Positions 24,616 to 34,004 of a stretch of DNA of 64,000 nt are shown piece by piece; within the stretch, counting starts at the first letter, position 1; every line of letters starts with the position of its first letter. The stretch comes from Sorlinia euscelidii (GTDB lineage: Bacteria; Pseudomonadota; Alphaproteobacteria; Acetobacterales; Acetobacteraceae). Under the pieces are notes generated by a model that saw only the letters and a program-made list of their open reading frames with translations, was not told the DNA's origin and made no database searches. Both the position numbers and the translations under genes were made by a program. Location of the stretch: assembly GCF_036452155.1 (NCBI RefSeq), contig NZ_JAWJZY010000002.1; one strand, 5' to 3'.

Positions 24616-26835
24616 ATGAGTGATCACGAATCGCATCCCGACGACGACGCCCTGCCCCTCCCTCCTGCGGCGGGGGATCACCTTTTCGGCGCGCCAGATG
24701 CCGCGCCGCAGAATATTCAGGCCGCGCCTTATCGCGTTCTGGCGCGCAAATACCGCCCCCAATCCTTTGCTGACCTGATTGGTCAGGAAAGCACCATCCG
24801 CATCCTGCGGCGGGCTTTCGCCCTTAAACGCGTCGCACATGCGTTCATGCTGACAGGGGTCCGAGGTGTCGGCAAAACGACGACAGCGCGCATCATCGCC
24901 CGCGCCCTGAACTGTATTGGGCCTGATGGCAAAGGGGAGGCAACGGCTGAGCCCTGCGGCGTCTGCGCCAATTGTACCGCTATCCTGGCGGATCGGCATC
25001 CTGACGTGCTGGAGATGGATGCGGCTTCCCGCACCGGGGTTGATGACGTCCGGGAAATCATTGAGCAGACGCGTTTTCGACCGATTCAAGGGCGCATGAA
25101 GGTCTTCATCATAGATGAGGTCCACATGCTGTCCCGCAATGCATTCAATGCTTTGCTCAAAACGCTTGAAGAACCGCCGGAGCGCGTCACTTTTATTTTC
25201 GCCACCACGGAGTTGCGGAAAGTCCCCGTTACGGTGCTCTCCCGTTGTCAGCGTTTTGACCTGAGACGCGTGCCCAATCAGATGCTGGTGGCGCATTTCG
25301 ATTCGATTGCGCAGAAGGAGGGGGTCGCGTTCTCGCCGGAGGCGCTTGGTCTCATTGCGCGGGCGAGTGACGGCTCGGTACGTGATGGGCTATCACTTCT
25401 TGACCAGGCGATTGCGCGTGGATCGGAGGAGGATGCGAAGCGTATTGAGGAAAATGTCGTCAGCGCCATGCTCGGATTATCCGATCGGGAGACGGTCTAT
25501 GACCTCTTTGACGCGCTTATCAAAGGTGACGTGGCGCGCGTCCTCAGCGTGACAGACAATGCCTATGCGCTGGGGGTGGAATTAGGCGGTTTACTTGGTG
25601 AACTGCTTGAACTCGTGCATTTTATTTCCCGCCTCAAAGCGGTGCCGTCCCTCGGGAAACGCCCCGATTTGACAGAGGTTGAGCGCAGCCGTGGCGTCAC
25701 CTTCGCGCAGGATCTTTCCATGGCCGTTCTGGGGCGCGCCTGGCAGATCCTGGTCAACGGTTTGAAAGAGCTTGAAATCGCGCCAGACCGCCGCGGCGCG
25801 GTGGAAATGATCCTCCTGCGACTCTGTTACGCCAATTCCCTTCCCACACCGGATGATCTGATTCGACAGGCACGGGGGACGATATCGCCGCGCGATGGCG
25901 GACCGACATCTCCCGTGAAAGACCATTGTGAGACGGACGCGACGCCGACCGCCTCCATTGCCGGGCCTGCGGACGCTTCTGTCACTGCGGGTCATGACAG
26001 AATGCGCCCCGTCGCGCATCGGGACCTCCACCTCGTCGCGGATAATACGCGCCCCGCGTCGGCCGCCTCGTCGGCGCCGCACATCGAGCCGGCATCCGCC
26101 GCACATGCTGCGCGCCCACCGCGTCCGATTGATGAGGACTCCGCCAGGGAGAACGCCGCCCCGTCCGAAGGGCCGCCCGAGGCGGTCATGACGGGCACGG
26201 ATGGCGCCCTGCAACATCCCGTCCAAGTGACGCGCCCGGAAATAACATCGTCCCTGCCACATGTCGCCGCGTCCGAGATCGCAGAATCTGCCTCGGACGC
26301 GTCGGTGGCGGCGCAGCCGGACGTCGCCGCCGTGCCGCCAATCCGCTCCTGGCGTGAGATGGTCGCTTACGTTAAGTGGGCGTCCAAGCCGCTTCTGCAC
26401 GGTTTGCTGCGCCATGCCGCGCATTGCGTGCGGTTCGCGCCGCCGGAAATCGCGATCCGTTTGCAGAGCGGCGTCGATCCCCGCAGTCTCGCGCGACTTC
26501 AGGCTGTGCTGAATCTGCATTATCCGGATCGCTTCATGATCATGGCTTCTCATGAGGAGGGCGCGCCGACTTTGGATGAACAAGGCGCGCAGGTGACGGA
26601 ATCTCACCGGCAATCCATGCAGGAAGATCCTCTCATCCAGGCGATCATCACGCATTTCCCCGGCGCGCATCTCGGCCTGCCGCGCGACCTCTCCCTAGAT
26701 GATTACGGCCTGCCGCCTGAAAATCTGGATGAGGTGCTGCCATCCGCTTTCTCCGAGGCGGGGCCCGATGCTGAAGGGTTGGAGACGGATTTGCCGGAAG
26801 ACGATATAAGTCAGCCCGGCTATCGATATCACTAA
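24616..26835 (+). CDS. dnaX: DNA polymerase III subunit tau/gamma
   Basis: 739 aa. Clamp-loader AAA+ ATPase: Walker A GVRGVGKTTTAR (residues 81-92), the zinc-binding Cys cluster at CGVCANC (114-120, with an earlier Cys100), Walker B IIDEVHML and the sensor region LEEPPERVTFIFATT. Residues ~430-590 are a low-complexity Pro/Ala linker, followed by a tau C-terminal domain (LRHAAHCVRFAPPEIAIRL). The ATG at 24616 is preferred; an upstream TTG frame start lies inside the SRP RNA. Begins the dnaX-ybaB-recR operon. Confidence 0.95.
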   Translation: MSDHESHPDDDALPLPPAAGDHLFGAPDAAPQNIQAAPYRVLARKYRPQSFADLIGQESTIRILRRAFALKRVAHAFMLTGVRGVGKTTTARIIARALNCIGPDGKGEATAEPCGVCANCTAILADRHPDVLEMDAASRTGVDDVREIIEQTRFRPIQGRMKVFIIDEVHMLSRNAFNALLKTLEEPPERVTFIFATTELRKVPVTVLSRCQRFDLRRVPNQMLVAHFDSIAQKEGVAFSPEALGLIARASDGSVRDGLSLLDQAIARGSEEDAKRIEENVVSAMLGLSDRETVYDLFDALIKGDVARVLSVTDNAYALGVELGGLLGELLELVHFISRLKAVPSLGKRPDLTEVERSRGVTFAQDLSMAVLGRAWQILVNGLKELEIAPDRRGAVEMILLRLCYANSLPTPDDLIRQARGTISPRDGGPTSPVKDHCETDATPTASIAGPADASVTAGHDRMRPVAHRDLHLVADNTRPASAASSAPHIEPASAAHAARPPRPIDEDSARENAAPSEGPPEAVMTGTDGALQHPVQVTRPEITSSLPHVAASEIAESASDASVAAQPDVAAVPPIRSWREMVAYVKWASKPLLHGLLRHAAHCVRFAPPEIAIRLQSGVDPRSLARLQAVLNLHYPDRFMIMASHEEGAPTLDEQGAQVTESHRQSMQEDPLIQAIITHFPGAHLGLPRDLSLDDYGLPPENLDEVLPSAFSEAGPDAEGLETDLPEDDISQPGYRYH

Positions 26836-26847
26836 GGACTTGAAGAC

Positions 26848-27171
26848 ATGAAAAATCTCGCCGGCCTGATGAAACAGGCTTCCCAGATGCAAGCCAAAAT
26901 GGAGGAATTGCAGGCGCGGCTCGACGCTTTGATGATTGAGGGTGAAGCGGGTGCGGGTCTCGTCAAAATCACCCTGAATGGCAAAGGCGATATGCAAAAG
27001 CTGGTCATTGACCCGAAATTACTGACGCCGACCGATGCTGAGATGGTGCAGGATCTCATCCTGGCGGCTTTCAGCAATGCGCGCAGCAAAGTTGAAGCGG
27101 CCAGCTCAGAGGAAATGCGGCGTCTGACCGGTGGGATCGATCTGCCCGCCGGCTTCAAGCTGCCCTTCTGA
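26848..27171 (+). CDS. ybaB: YbaB/EbfC nucleoid-associated protein
   Basis: 107 aa. The N-terminal amphipathic helix (MKNLAGLMKQASQMQAKMEELQ) and central GLVKITLNGKGDMQKLVIDP strand pair are family hallmarks, as is the C-terminal GGIDLPAGFKLPF. It forms a 'tweezer' dimer that binds DNA with little specificity. AAGGAC precedes the ATG. Located 12 bp after dnaX and immediately before recR. Confidence 0.95.
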   Translation: MKNLAGLMKQASQMQAKMEELQARLDALMIEGEAGAGLVKITLNGKGDMQKLVIDPKLLTPTDAEMVQDLILAAFSNARSKVEAASSEEMRRLTGGIDLPAGFKLPF

Positions 27172-27172
27172 C

Positions 27173-27796
27173 TTGGCCTGGCACCGCACAGGCGGGATTG
27201 AGCTTGAACGGCTCATCCAGCTTCTCTCCCGGTTACCGGGGCTGGGGCCGCGCTCTGCCCGGCGTGCGGCGCTGTCCTTACTGGCGGAGCCTGAGCGACG
27301 CCTTGTCCCCCTTGCCCAGGCCATGCAGGAGGCCGCCGCCCGCATCCAGAGTTGTGAGGTTTGCGGCACGCTGGATGTCACAAATCCGTGTATGATCTGC
27401 TCAGATCCGGATCGGGATCACAGCGTGATCTGTGTGGTCGAGCATGTCAGTGACCTTTGGGCGCTTGAACGTGCCATGGTTCATCGTGGCGTTTATCAGG
27501 TTCTCGGCGGGACGTTGTCGGCGTTACTGGGTAGAGGCCCGGAAGAGCTGAATACGCAATCCCTGTTTCGTCGCGTCGGGTCAGATGGTGTGTCGGAGGT
27601 TATTCTTGCTTTAGGCGCCACGGTCGATGGAGCCGCGACCTCACACTGGCTGGAAGACCGCCTTGCCCGATATGATGTCACTGTGACGCGCGTCGGGCGT
27701 GGTGTGCCGATGGGCGGGACGCTTGACGGGTTGGATGACGGCACATTGGTCGCGGCGCTGATGGCGCGGCGTCCCGTCGCGCGGGATGATGGCTGA
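27173..27796 (+). CDS. recR: Recombination mediator RecR
   Basis: 207 aa from a TTG at 27173. An in-frame GTG at 27131 would overlap ybaB more; the exact start is uncertain. Features: HhH-like LIQLLSRLPGLGPRSARR, zinc-finger Cys4 (CEVCGTLDVTNPCMIC), and a Toprim domain starting ICVVEHVSDLWALER. RecR clamps DNA with RecO to load RecA at gaps. Classic third member of the dnaX-ybaB-recR set. Confidence 0.93.
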   Translation: MAWHRTGGIELERLIQLLSRLPGLGPRSARRAALSLLAEPERRLVPLAQAMQEAAARIQSCEVCGTLDVTNPCMICSDPDRDHSVICVVEHVSDLWALERAMVHRGVYQVLGGTLSALLGRGPEELNTQSLFRRVGSDGVSEVILALGATVDGAATSHWLEDRLARYDVTVTRVGRGVPMGGTLDGLDDGTLVAALMARRPVARDDG

Positions 27797-27911
27797 GCGA
27801 AAAAATGCGAGAGCGTGATGAAGGATCGAAGTCGCAGCCATACTGATCGGGATCGCACGCCGAAAAAAAATGAAAATCCATAAACGACACGGCATTTAGC
27901 AGAGGCTGATC

Positions 27912-28660
27912 ATGCAATTAACTATTCCGGATTCCATCCCGCGCGTTGCGCTTGTCACGGGCGGCGCGAAACGCATCGGACGCGCACTGGTCATGGCCCT
28001 TGCAGCGGAGGGGTTCAAAATCGCGATTCACCGCCATCAAAGCACCGCCGAGGCGGAGGAGCTTCTGGGGAAATCCATCACCAGGGCTGCATCCTGACGG
28101 CCGACCTCGCTGACGAGGCGGCGGTCTCCGGGTTGGTGAATGCTGCATCGGCGCAATTAGGTCCCGTCGGCATCCTCGTCAATAATGCCTCAATTTTTGA
28201 GCGCGATGCGTGGGACACTGTCACGGATGAAAGCTGGCAGCGTCATCAGGATATTAATCTTCGCGCGCCGTTCGTACTTTCCCAATCCTTTGCGCGGGCG
28301 CTCCCGTCGTCGGCGGAGGGGGTCATTCTTAATTTATTGGATGAGCGGGTCTGGAAATTGACGCCGCATTACACCAGTTATACGGTTTCGAAGTCCGCAT
28401 TATGGACCTTGACGCAGACTTTGGCCTTAGCTTTGGCGCCGCGCATCCGCGTGAATGCCATCGGGCCGGGTCCGGTTCTGCCAGCGCAAGGTCAGAGTGA
28501 CGCGGAGTTTCTGCGGATGTGTCACGCCACGCCGCTTCAGCACGGTGCAACGCCGGAGGAAGTCGCCCAGACGGCGATGGCTCTGGCCGCCATGCGCGCC
28601 GTGACAGGCCAGATGGTGGCCACGGATGGCGGGCAGCATCTCGCCTGGCAAACATGTTGA
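27912..28660 (+). CDS. Short-chain dehydrogenase, pteridine-reductase-like (one-base shift)
   Basis: About 249 residues once joined. Rossmann start VALVTGGAKRIGRAL (TGxxxxIG), then NNAS, a catalytic YTSYTVSKSA (Y-x3-K) and NAIGPGPVLP. The LLDERVWKLTPHYTSY segment is characteristic of SDRs compared with pteridine reductases or FolM. The frame breaks at 28067-28073 (GGGGAAA); one added A gives GKIHHQGCILTADLADEA, which reads through. NAD(P)H-dependent reduction of a small carbonyl or pterin is the likely reaction; the substrate is not shown. Confidence 0.8.
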
Positions 28661-28700
28661 GACCGGTTCACTTAGCGGGATAGAGAAGACGAGACGGCGG

Positions 28701-30608
28701 ATGACTTCAGATCAGGAAAACGGTTTCATGCCGCCGCCACATATCGGCCTGCGCTCCTTAAAAACGGAGGTTGGCACTTACATTTTCATTTGTCCTGAGA
28801 CCGATGAATTAGGGCATGTCGACCCGTCAGAACCACAATATCGCGCAACCGCCTTGATGACCTTTCCCGAGATGGAAGGGTTCGGCATCTTATCCCGTGT
28901 CAAGCTTCTGCGACGCCCGCCCGGGCGATCGGTGCTGCGCAATACGTTGCAGCATAATTTTTTACCGGTCCGGTTAGAGGCGGCCGGTTCTGAGGATCAG
29001 CTTTTCCTTAAACATGCACCCTCAGGTGATTTTTTCATCCCGATCCTTGATGGCCAGACTGAGCTTCTCACGCGTCGGCGTCAGAAGGGCGAGGCGCCCA
29101 CGCCGCTTCGGTCGGTAGATTTTAAGGGTGCCGTGCCGGTAGATTTCCAGGATATGGTGACGCGATGGCGTGATCTCGCTTCAGCGCGTCACGATGCGGT
29201 GGCATTTCTGGATGTTCTGGCGGGCTTCCCGCAGGATTTCACGCATGACTGCCTCGATATCGCGCTTCTGATGATTGCTGATGATGCGCGGGCCGCATTC
29301 CTCTCATTTTTCCTGTTCAATGAGTCGGATATATTGTCCCCGCAGCAGGCGACGTGCCTGGCGTTGCTTGAACGCCTTCCTTCCGCGGAGTGGCTGAAAC
29401 AGGCAATTTCACGCCTTGCGCAATGGCAGGCGGATCGTGATCTGCCCATGCCGCGGCGCTCGGACGCTACCTACGATTTTATGGGACGTGAGACGAGTTG
29501 GCGCGAAAATGCGCGCGACACGGCGGGTGTCGCCCTCCTCTCCGCATTGCGGGAGAATGTCACGCCGCGCCATAAACTGGCGGCCCTGACCAGCGCCCGG
29601 GATGAAGGCGTGTATCTTCTGGAATGGATTGCATTTCATCGCACAATTGGCGTCGAGAAGATCTTCATTTACACCAATAATCTGACGGATGGCGCAGACG
29701 TGCTGCTGCAACGCCTGCATGATGCCGGGATCGTTCATTGGGTCGATAATACGGGGGAAGGGTGCGCGGGCGTCGATAATCAGTTGAAAGCCTTCGCCCA
29801 TGCCTACACATTGATGCCAGCTTTGCTGGATTATGAATGGTGTCTGACGGTCGATCTCGATGAGTGGTTCGTACCCTCAGAGGCGTTTGACCATAAATTA
29901 CCGCCTCTTTTAGCGCAGGAAGCGCTCCAGGATGCCGATGCTGTCGTGGCGACATGGCGTGTCAACGGGCCTGACCACCAGCTTCACTGGTCAGAGCCAT
30001 TGAGCTGTGAGCGTTTCGTCGCGCTTGAACCGCATCCTCTGGTCAAATCAGTCCATCGTCCGCGGCGCTTTCAACGGTGCTCGCATCATGTGCCGGTTTC
30101 GCCGGAGAAACGGTGTTTCAAAACGGTTGATGGCGCGCCGCACGCCATCAACACGCATTCAGTTTATGAAACCAGTTTCTACCATCAGCCGACAGTGAAG
30201 GCGGAGGTTCATCATTTCATTCTGCGCTCCTTCGAGGAATTTGTCTGGCGTTATGCGCGGGGTGAAAATGATGGCAATGCTGTCCTGCCGGTCAAACGCT
30301 TCCGCTATAATAATCACGGTATTTTTGAGCTTTTCCTCACAAGATTTCGCTTGAAGGGACCGCAACTCTCACCGGTTATCGCGGCGCGGTGTCATGAGGA
30401 GATCGCCAGATTAATGTCGATCCCCGGCGTGCGCGACGCCTATCAGGATGTGGTGCGTCATTTCGGCCAGACAGTCTCCCTCTATGTGGAACAAAGTCTC
30501 GAAGCCGTGCGTCTGGATACGAATGTCAGTGCGGAAGTACGGGAGGAGTGGGCGCAACTCGTCGAATCCTGGCAGAAGACCGACGCCCCAGTCGCGTGCG
30601 TTCATTAA
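28701..30608 (+). CDS. Two-part protein with C-terminal glycosyltransferase (GT2/GT92-like)
   Basis: 635 aa from the ATG at 28701. Residues ~300-550 resemble the DUF23/'glycosyl transferase family 2-4' fold: ARDEGVYLLEWIAFHRTIGVEKIFIYTN, then DLDEWF (DxD-like metal site, about residue 385) and the His-rich ITHSVYETSF...VHHFILRSFEEF region. Residues 1-290 are an unknown alpha/beta domain (EVGTYIFICPETDELGHV). No signal peptide or membrane span. It probably glycosylates a surface polysaccharide or lipid in the cytoplasm. 40 bp after the SDR gene. Confidence 0.7.
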   Translation: MTSDQENGFMPPPHIGLRSLKTEVGTYIFICPETDELGHVDPSEPQYRATALMTFPEMEGFGILSRVKLLRRPPGRSVLRNTLQHNFLPVRLEAAGSEDQLFLKHAPSGDFFIPILDGQTELLTRRRQKGEAPTPLRSVDFKGAVPVDFQDMVTRWRDLASARHDAVAFLDVLAGFPQDFTHDCLDIALLMIADDARAAFLSFFLFNESDILSPQQATCLALLERLPSAEWLKQAISRLAQWQADRDLPMPRRSDATYDFMGRETSWRENARDTAGVALLSALRENVTPRHKLAALTSARDEGVYLLEWIAFHRTIGVEKIFIYTNNLTDGADVLLQRLHDAGIVHWVDNTGEGCAGVDNQLKAFAHAYTLMPALLDYEWCLTVDLDEWFVPSEAFDHKLPPLLAQEALQDADAVVATWRVNGPDHQLHWSEPLSCERFVALEPHPLVKSVHRPRRFQRCSHHVPVSPEKRCFKTVDGAPHAINTHSVYETSFYHQPTVKAEVHHFILRSFEEFVWRYARGENDGNAVLPVKRFRYNNHGIFELFLTRFRLKGPQLSPVIAARCHEEIARLMSIPGVRDAYQDVVRHFGQTVSLYVEQSLEAVRLDTNVSAEVREEWAQLVESWQKTDAPVACVH

Positions 30609-30741
30609 GGCGCGTTTTATCGGGTCTTATAGGTACGGGTCACTTCTGAAGGGCGCTGATTATTCTCGGTGTAATTTTCCAGCACGAATGCGAAGGGCAT
30701 GTGATCGCGTCCCCTCAATAACAAGGCGCGCTGCTGCAGGA

Positions 30742-31195
30742 TCATGCCGGGGGCGGAGTCGGCGCGAATCCATGTTCAACCCGACGCGTGAAAGCGAGAC
30801 TCTTCACCGCGAGCCCGAAAGGGGTTTCAGTCGTGTCGAGCAGCTTATTCATCTCGGCGGAGAGGCGGGATGGCACATACCAGTTCCAGGCATTGGAAAG
30901 TTCAATTTCGCCACATTTTATGCTGACATGGCGCAATTTGAGGGCGTCCAGACGCGTCACTTTGAGGCGTCGCCTGATATCCAGGATCTGAGGTGGGGAG
31001 GCGGTGTCAAGGGCGACACTGCGTAATGACTGGCCAGGGCCAGGCGCGCGCATTTTGCGTTAAGGATAATGGATGCGCTTCGACCGCTCGCGAGTTGAAC
31101 GGCGAGATCGGAAGCCGGGGAGGGCTGCGCTGCAACCGGTCTCAGAATAAATAGCCCGGTAAGGAGGGTTACAACCGGTCCATGGCGGCGGTCAT
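30742..31195 (-). CDS. Secreted protein with UbiC/chorismate-lyase-like C-terminal region (two one-base shifts)
   Basis: About 152 residues if two single bases are restored (one near 31172, one near 31018). The reconstructed N-terminus is a signal peptide, DRFVTLLTGLFILRPVAAQ. The C-terminal part (VTRLDALKLRHVSIKCGEIELSNAWNWYVPSRL separated over strands, then TTETPFG) has the order of elements seen in chorismate lyases (strand, VP-x-x-L, TPxG). Chorismate lyase is normally cytoplasmic, so a secreted relative probably does something else. Function unknown. Confidence 0.5.
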
Positions 31196-31227
31196 GCCGC
31201 CAGGAGCCCGCCCGTCCCCTTACAGGC

Positions 31228-31554
31228 TTAATTTTCGTGGTCGTCAGAATCCGTGTTGACCTCGATTTCCGCGCCGAGATCGTCATCATCATCATCCAGA
31301 TCGGCAGCATCCTCAATGACGTCATCATCATCGTCATCCGTGTCGAGATCAACGTCGATATCCTCGCTACGATCATCTTCCGCAACGCGTTTGACCTGGT
31401 CCACCGGGGCTTCATCGACGCGCTTAGGACGCGGCATGTCTGTCGGCTGCTCCACACCACATTTGGGGCAGACCGCAGGACTGCGTGTCAGATCGTAAAA
31501 TTTTGCACCGCAGGAAACGCAAACGCGTTTCAGACCCAATTCCGGTTTCGCCAT
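31228..31554 (-). CDS. FYDLN-acid domain protein (TIGR02300 family)
   Basis: 108 aa from the ATG at 31554. Residues 1-40 hold the conserved zinc-ribbon-like part: KRVCVSCGAKFYDLTRSPAVCPKCG (two CxxC pairs, FYDL), followed by a long Asp/Glu-rich tail with runs of Asp. This alphaproteobacterial family typically lies divergent to aroA, as here. Its function is not established; the acidic tail suggests a nucleic-acid mimic or protein-binding role (inference). Confidence 0.9.
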   Translation of the reverse strand: MAKPELGLKRVCVSCGAKFYDLTRSPAVCPKCGVEQPTDMPRPKRVDEAPVDQVKRVAEDDRSEDIDVDLDTDDDDDDVIEDAADLDDDDDDLGAEIEVNTDSDDHEN

Positions 31555-31849
31555 GGTTACGCCTATTGATCCTGATCTCGGGATATGGACATGCGACAGA
31601 CGCCGCTTCAAACGCGGCCATGCCAGCTTATGCGGGATCTGTCAAATGCGTTTGCCCCGTCACCATGCGGTTCTTAGTCCCAAAATCCCGCCTGATAAAG
31701 GGTGGCCAAGCCCTGCAGCTTAATGGAGGAATATTCCCTGCCGCAGGACGCTAATGGCGATTGCGGCGAGTGATGCGCCATTTCAAGTTGACATCACCGC
31801 AGCGGAGCGGGATGAAGCGGGAATGTCTGACCGAGCGGAGAATAATTCC

Positions 31850-33180
31850 ATGTCTGCCCAAGTGGCTCCTCTGCGTGTTCAGCGCGCCCCCGCCCCTCTA
31901 CGCGGCGACGTGGTGGTGCCGGGAGACAAATCCATCAGTCACCGCGCCTTGATGCTTGCCGCCATGGCTCAAGGCCGGTCGGAGATTTCAGGTTTGCTGG
32001 AGGGGAGGATGTTTTGCGCACGGCGTCCGCCATGCGCGCCCTCGGCGCGGAGATCCGACAGGACGGCGCGCGTTGGGTCGTGTATGGCCATGGCGCGCAG
32101 GGTTTGCGGGAGCCTGACGATGTGCTCGATATGGGCAATTCCGGCACGGCAGCCCGTTTGATGGCGGGCATTCTCTCGACGCAGCCTTTCAACAGTTTCA
32201 TGACGGGTGATGCGAGCCTTCGCGCCCGCCCGATGAAGCGCGTCACCGACCCGCTTCAGAAAAACGGTGCGTGCTTCGTGACGCGGCAAGGGGGGCGCCT
32301 CCCCATGGTGGTGGTTGGCACGGCACAGGGGACGCCCATCCATTACCGGCTGCCTGTGGCGTCCGCCCAGGTTAAATCCGCCATCCTCCTCGCCGGACTC
32401 AATGCGCAGGGTGAAACGCTGGTTGATGAGCCAACGCCGACGCGTGATCATACCGAAAATATGCTGCGCTATTTCGGGGTCGATGTTGCCGTCAATGAAA
32501 CGGACTCCGGCGGTCGGCTTATTCGTTTGACGGGACCCGCGCATCTCAACGCGCAAAATGTGATTGTCCCGGGTGATCCCTCATCCGCGGCTTTTCCGAT
32601 TGTTGCGGCCTTATTGATTCCGGGTTCAGATCTTATAATCCGGAATGTCGGGCTGAACCCTCTGCGGACGGGCCTTCTGACGAGTTTGCAGGAAATGGGC
32701 GCGCAAATCACAATTGAGGATATCCGCCGGGAAGGGGGTGAACGCGTTGGTGATTTGCGGGTCAAGGCCTCCACTCTCAGGGCGGTCGACGTGCCTGAAA
32801 AGCGGGCGCCCTCCATGATTGATGAATATCCCATTCTTTCCGTCGCCTGTGCTTTTGCCGAAGGCACGTCCCGCCTGCGAGGACTGGGTGAATTGCGCGT
32901 CAAGGAAAGTGATCGCCTCAATGCCACGCTCGCTCTGCTGAAGGCGAACCATGTCACCGCGCGCATTGATGGCGATGACCTCGTCATTGAGGGGCGCCCC
33001 GATGGTGACGGCCTTGGCGGCGGGCGGGTGGAGACATTGATGGATCATCGTCTCGCGATGAGTGCCATCATTTTCGGCCTCGCCGCGTCAAACCCGATTG
33101 ACGTCGATGATACCGGCTTCATTAATACGAGCTTTCCCGGCTTCATTGATCTCATGAATAAAATGGGTGCCGGGCTTTGA
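31850..33180 (+). CDS. aroA: EPSP synthase (3-phosphoshikimate 1-carboxyvinyltransferase), one-base shift
   Basis: About 443 residues once joined. Motifs: VPGDKSISHRALMLAAMA, LDMGNSGTAARL, SAQVKSAILLAGL, TRDHTE, DEYPILSVACAFAEG, LRVKESDRL. The sequence resembles the class II (Agrobacterium CP4-type) enzymes overall. The frame breaks at the G4 run 32002-32005; one more G restores EGEDVLRTASAMRALGAEI. The start at 31850 has GGAGAA upstream; 31823 is an alternative. Sixth step of the shikimate pathway. Overlaps cmk by four bases. Confidence 0.93.
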
Positions 33181-33824
33181 AAGCCATCATCATCGCCATT
33201 GATGGGCCGGCAGCCGCGGGGAAAGGCACGCTGGCCGTCGCGCTGGCGCAGCATCTTGGTCTGCCGCATCTCGATACCGGGCTTCTTTATCGTGCGGTCG
33301 GGCGTCTGATGCTGGATGAAGGGCGGGATTGTGCGGGTGACGATGCCAGCGATATCGCGGCCCGGCTTGCGCCGTCAGACCTTAAGCGCACCGATCTACG
33401 CCTGCCGGAGGTGGATCGTGCAGCGAGCCTCGTGGCGGCGCAACCTGCCGTGCGCGCAGCCTTGCTGCAACGCCAAAGGGACTTCGCCGCCACCCATGGG
33501 GCTGTCATGGATGGGCGGGATATCGGCACGGCTGTTTTCCCCCATGCGGATATAAAATTATTCGTGACCGCTTCAGCGCGTGCTCGCGCCGTGCGTCGAT
33601 ATCAGCAATATCATGATCGTGACCCAAGCCCGGCCGCGTTAAGCCAGCTGGAGGCGGAAATTGAGGCGCGTGACCATATCGACTCCGCGCGTCATGTTTC
33701 ACCTTTACAGCGGGCTGAGGATGCGATCCTGATTGAAACGGATGATTTGACGCCGGATCAGGTTCTGGCGCGCGCTTTGGATATTGTGGCCCGTCACCCC
33801 AAATTCTTAGCGGGAAACCCCTGA
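33177..33824 (+). CDS. cmk: Cytidylate kinase
   Basis: 215 aa from a TTG overlapping the aroA stop (TTGA). P-loop IDGPAAAGKGTLA near residue 8, then LDTGLLYRAVG and MDGRDIGTAVFP, the CMP-binding motifs, and the lid Arg-rich RARAVRRYQQ. It phosphorylates CMP and dCMP with ATP. Part of the conserved aroA-cmk-rpsA order. Confidence 0.95.
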   Translation: MKAIIIAIDGPAAAGKGTLAVALAQHLGLPHLDTGLLYRAVGRLMLDEGRDCAGDDASDIAARLAPSDLKRTDLRLPEVDRAASLVAAQPAVRAALLQRQRDFAATHGAVMDGRDIGTAVFPHADIKLFVTASARARAVRRYQQYHDRDPSPAALSQLEAEIEARDHIDSARHVSPLQRAEDAILIETDDLTPDQVLARALDIVARHPKFLAGNP

Positions 33825-33913
33825 ATTCGCCTTTTATGTTGACATGGAAGGGTCAGAGGGGCCAGAACACCCAACGGCATGCGCCGCGCCCGACTGCGGG
33901 TTTTTCATTATTG

Positions 33914-33932
33914 GCTTATTTCAAAAATAAGC
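33914..33932 (+). promoter_or_regulatory. Hairpin in the rpsA leader
   Basis: Perfect 8-bp inverted repeat GCTTATTT-CAA-AAATAAGC, 72 bases upstream of the rpsA ATG. S1 is known to repress its own translation through structured leaders in enteric bacteria; whether this AT-rich hairpin plays that role here is an inference. Confidence 0.35.
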
Positions 33933-34004
33933 ATGTCGTGGGTCACAGGATCTGCGCAAACAACGTCCTGGCAATAAATTTCCGGGGCAGGAAATTAATA
34001 CCAC

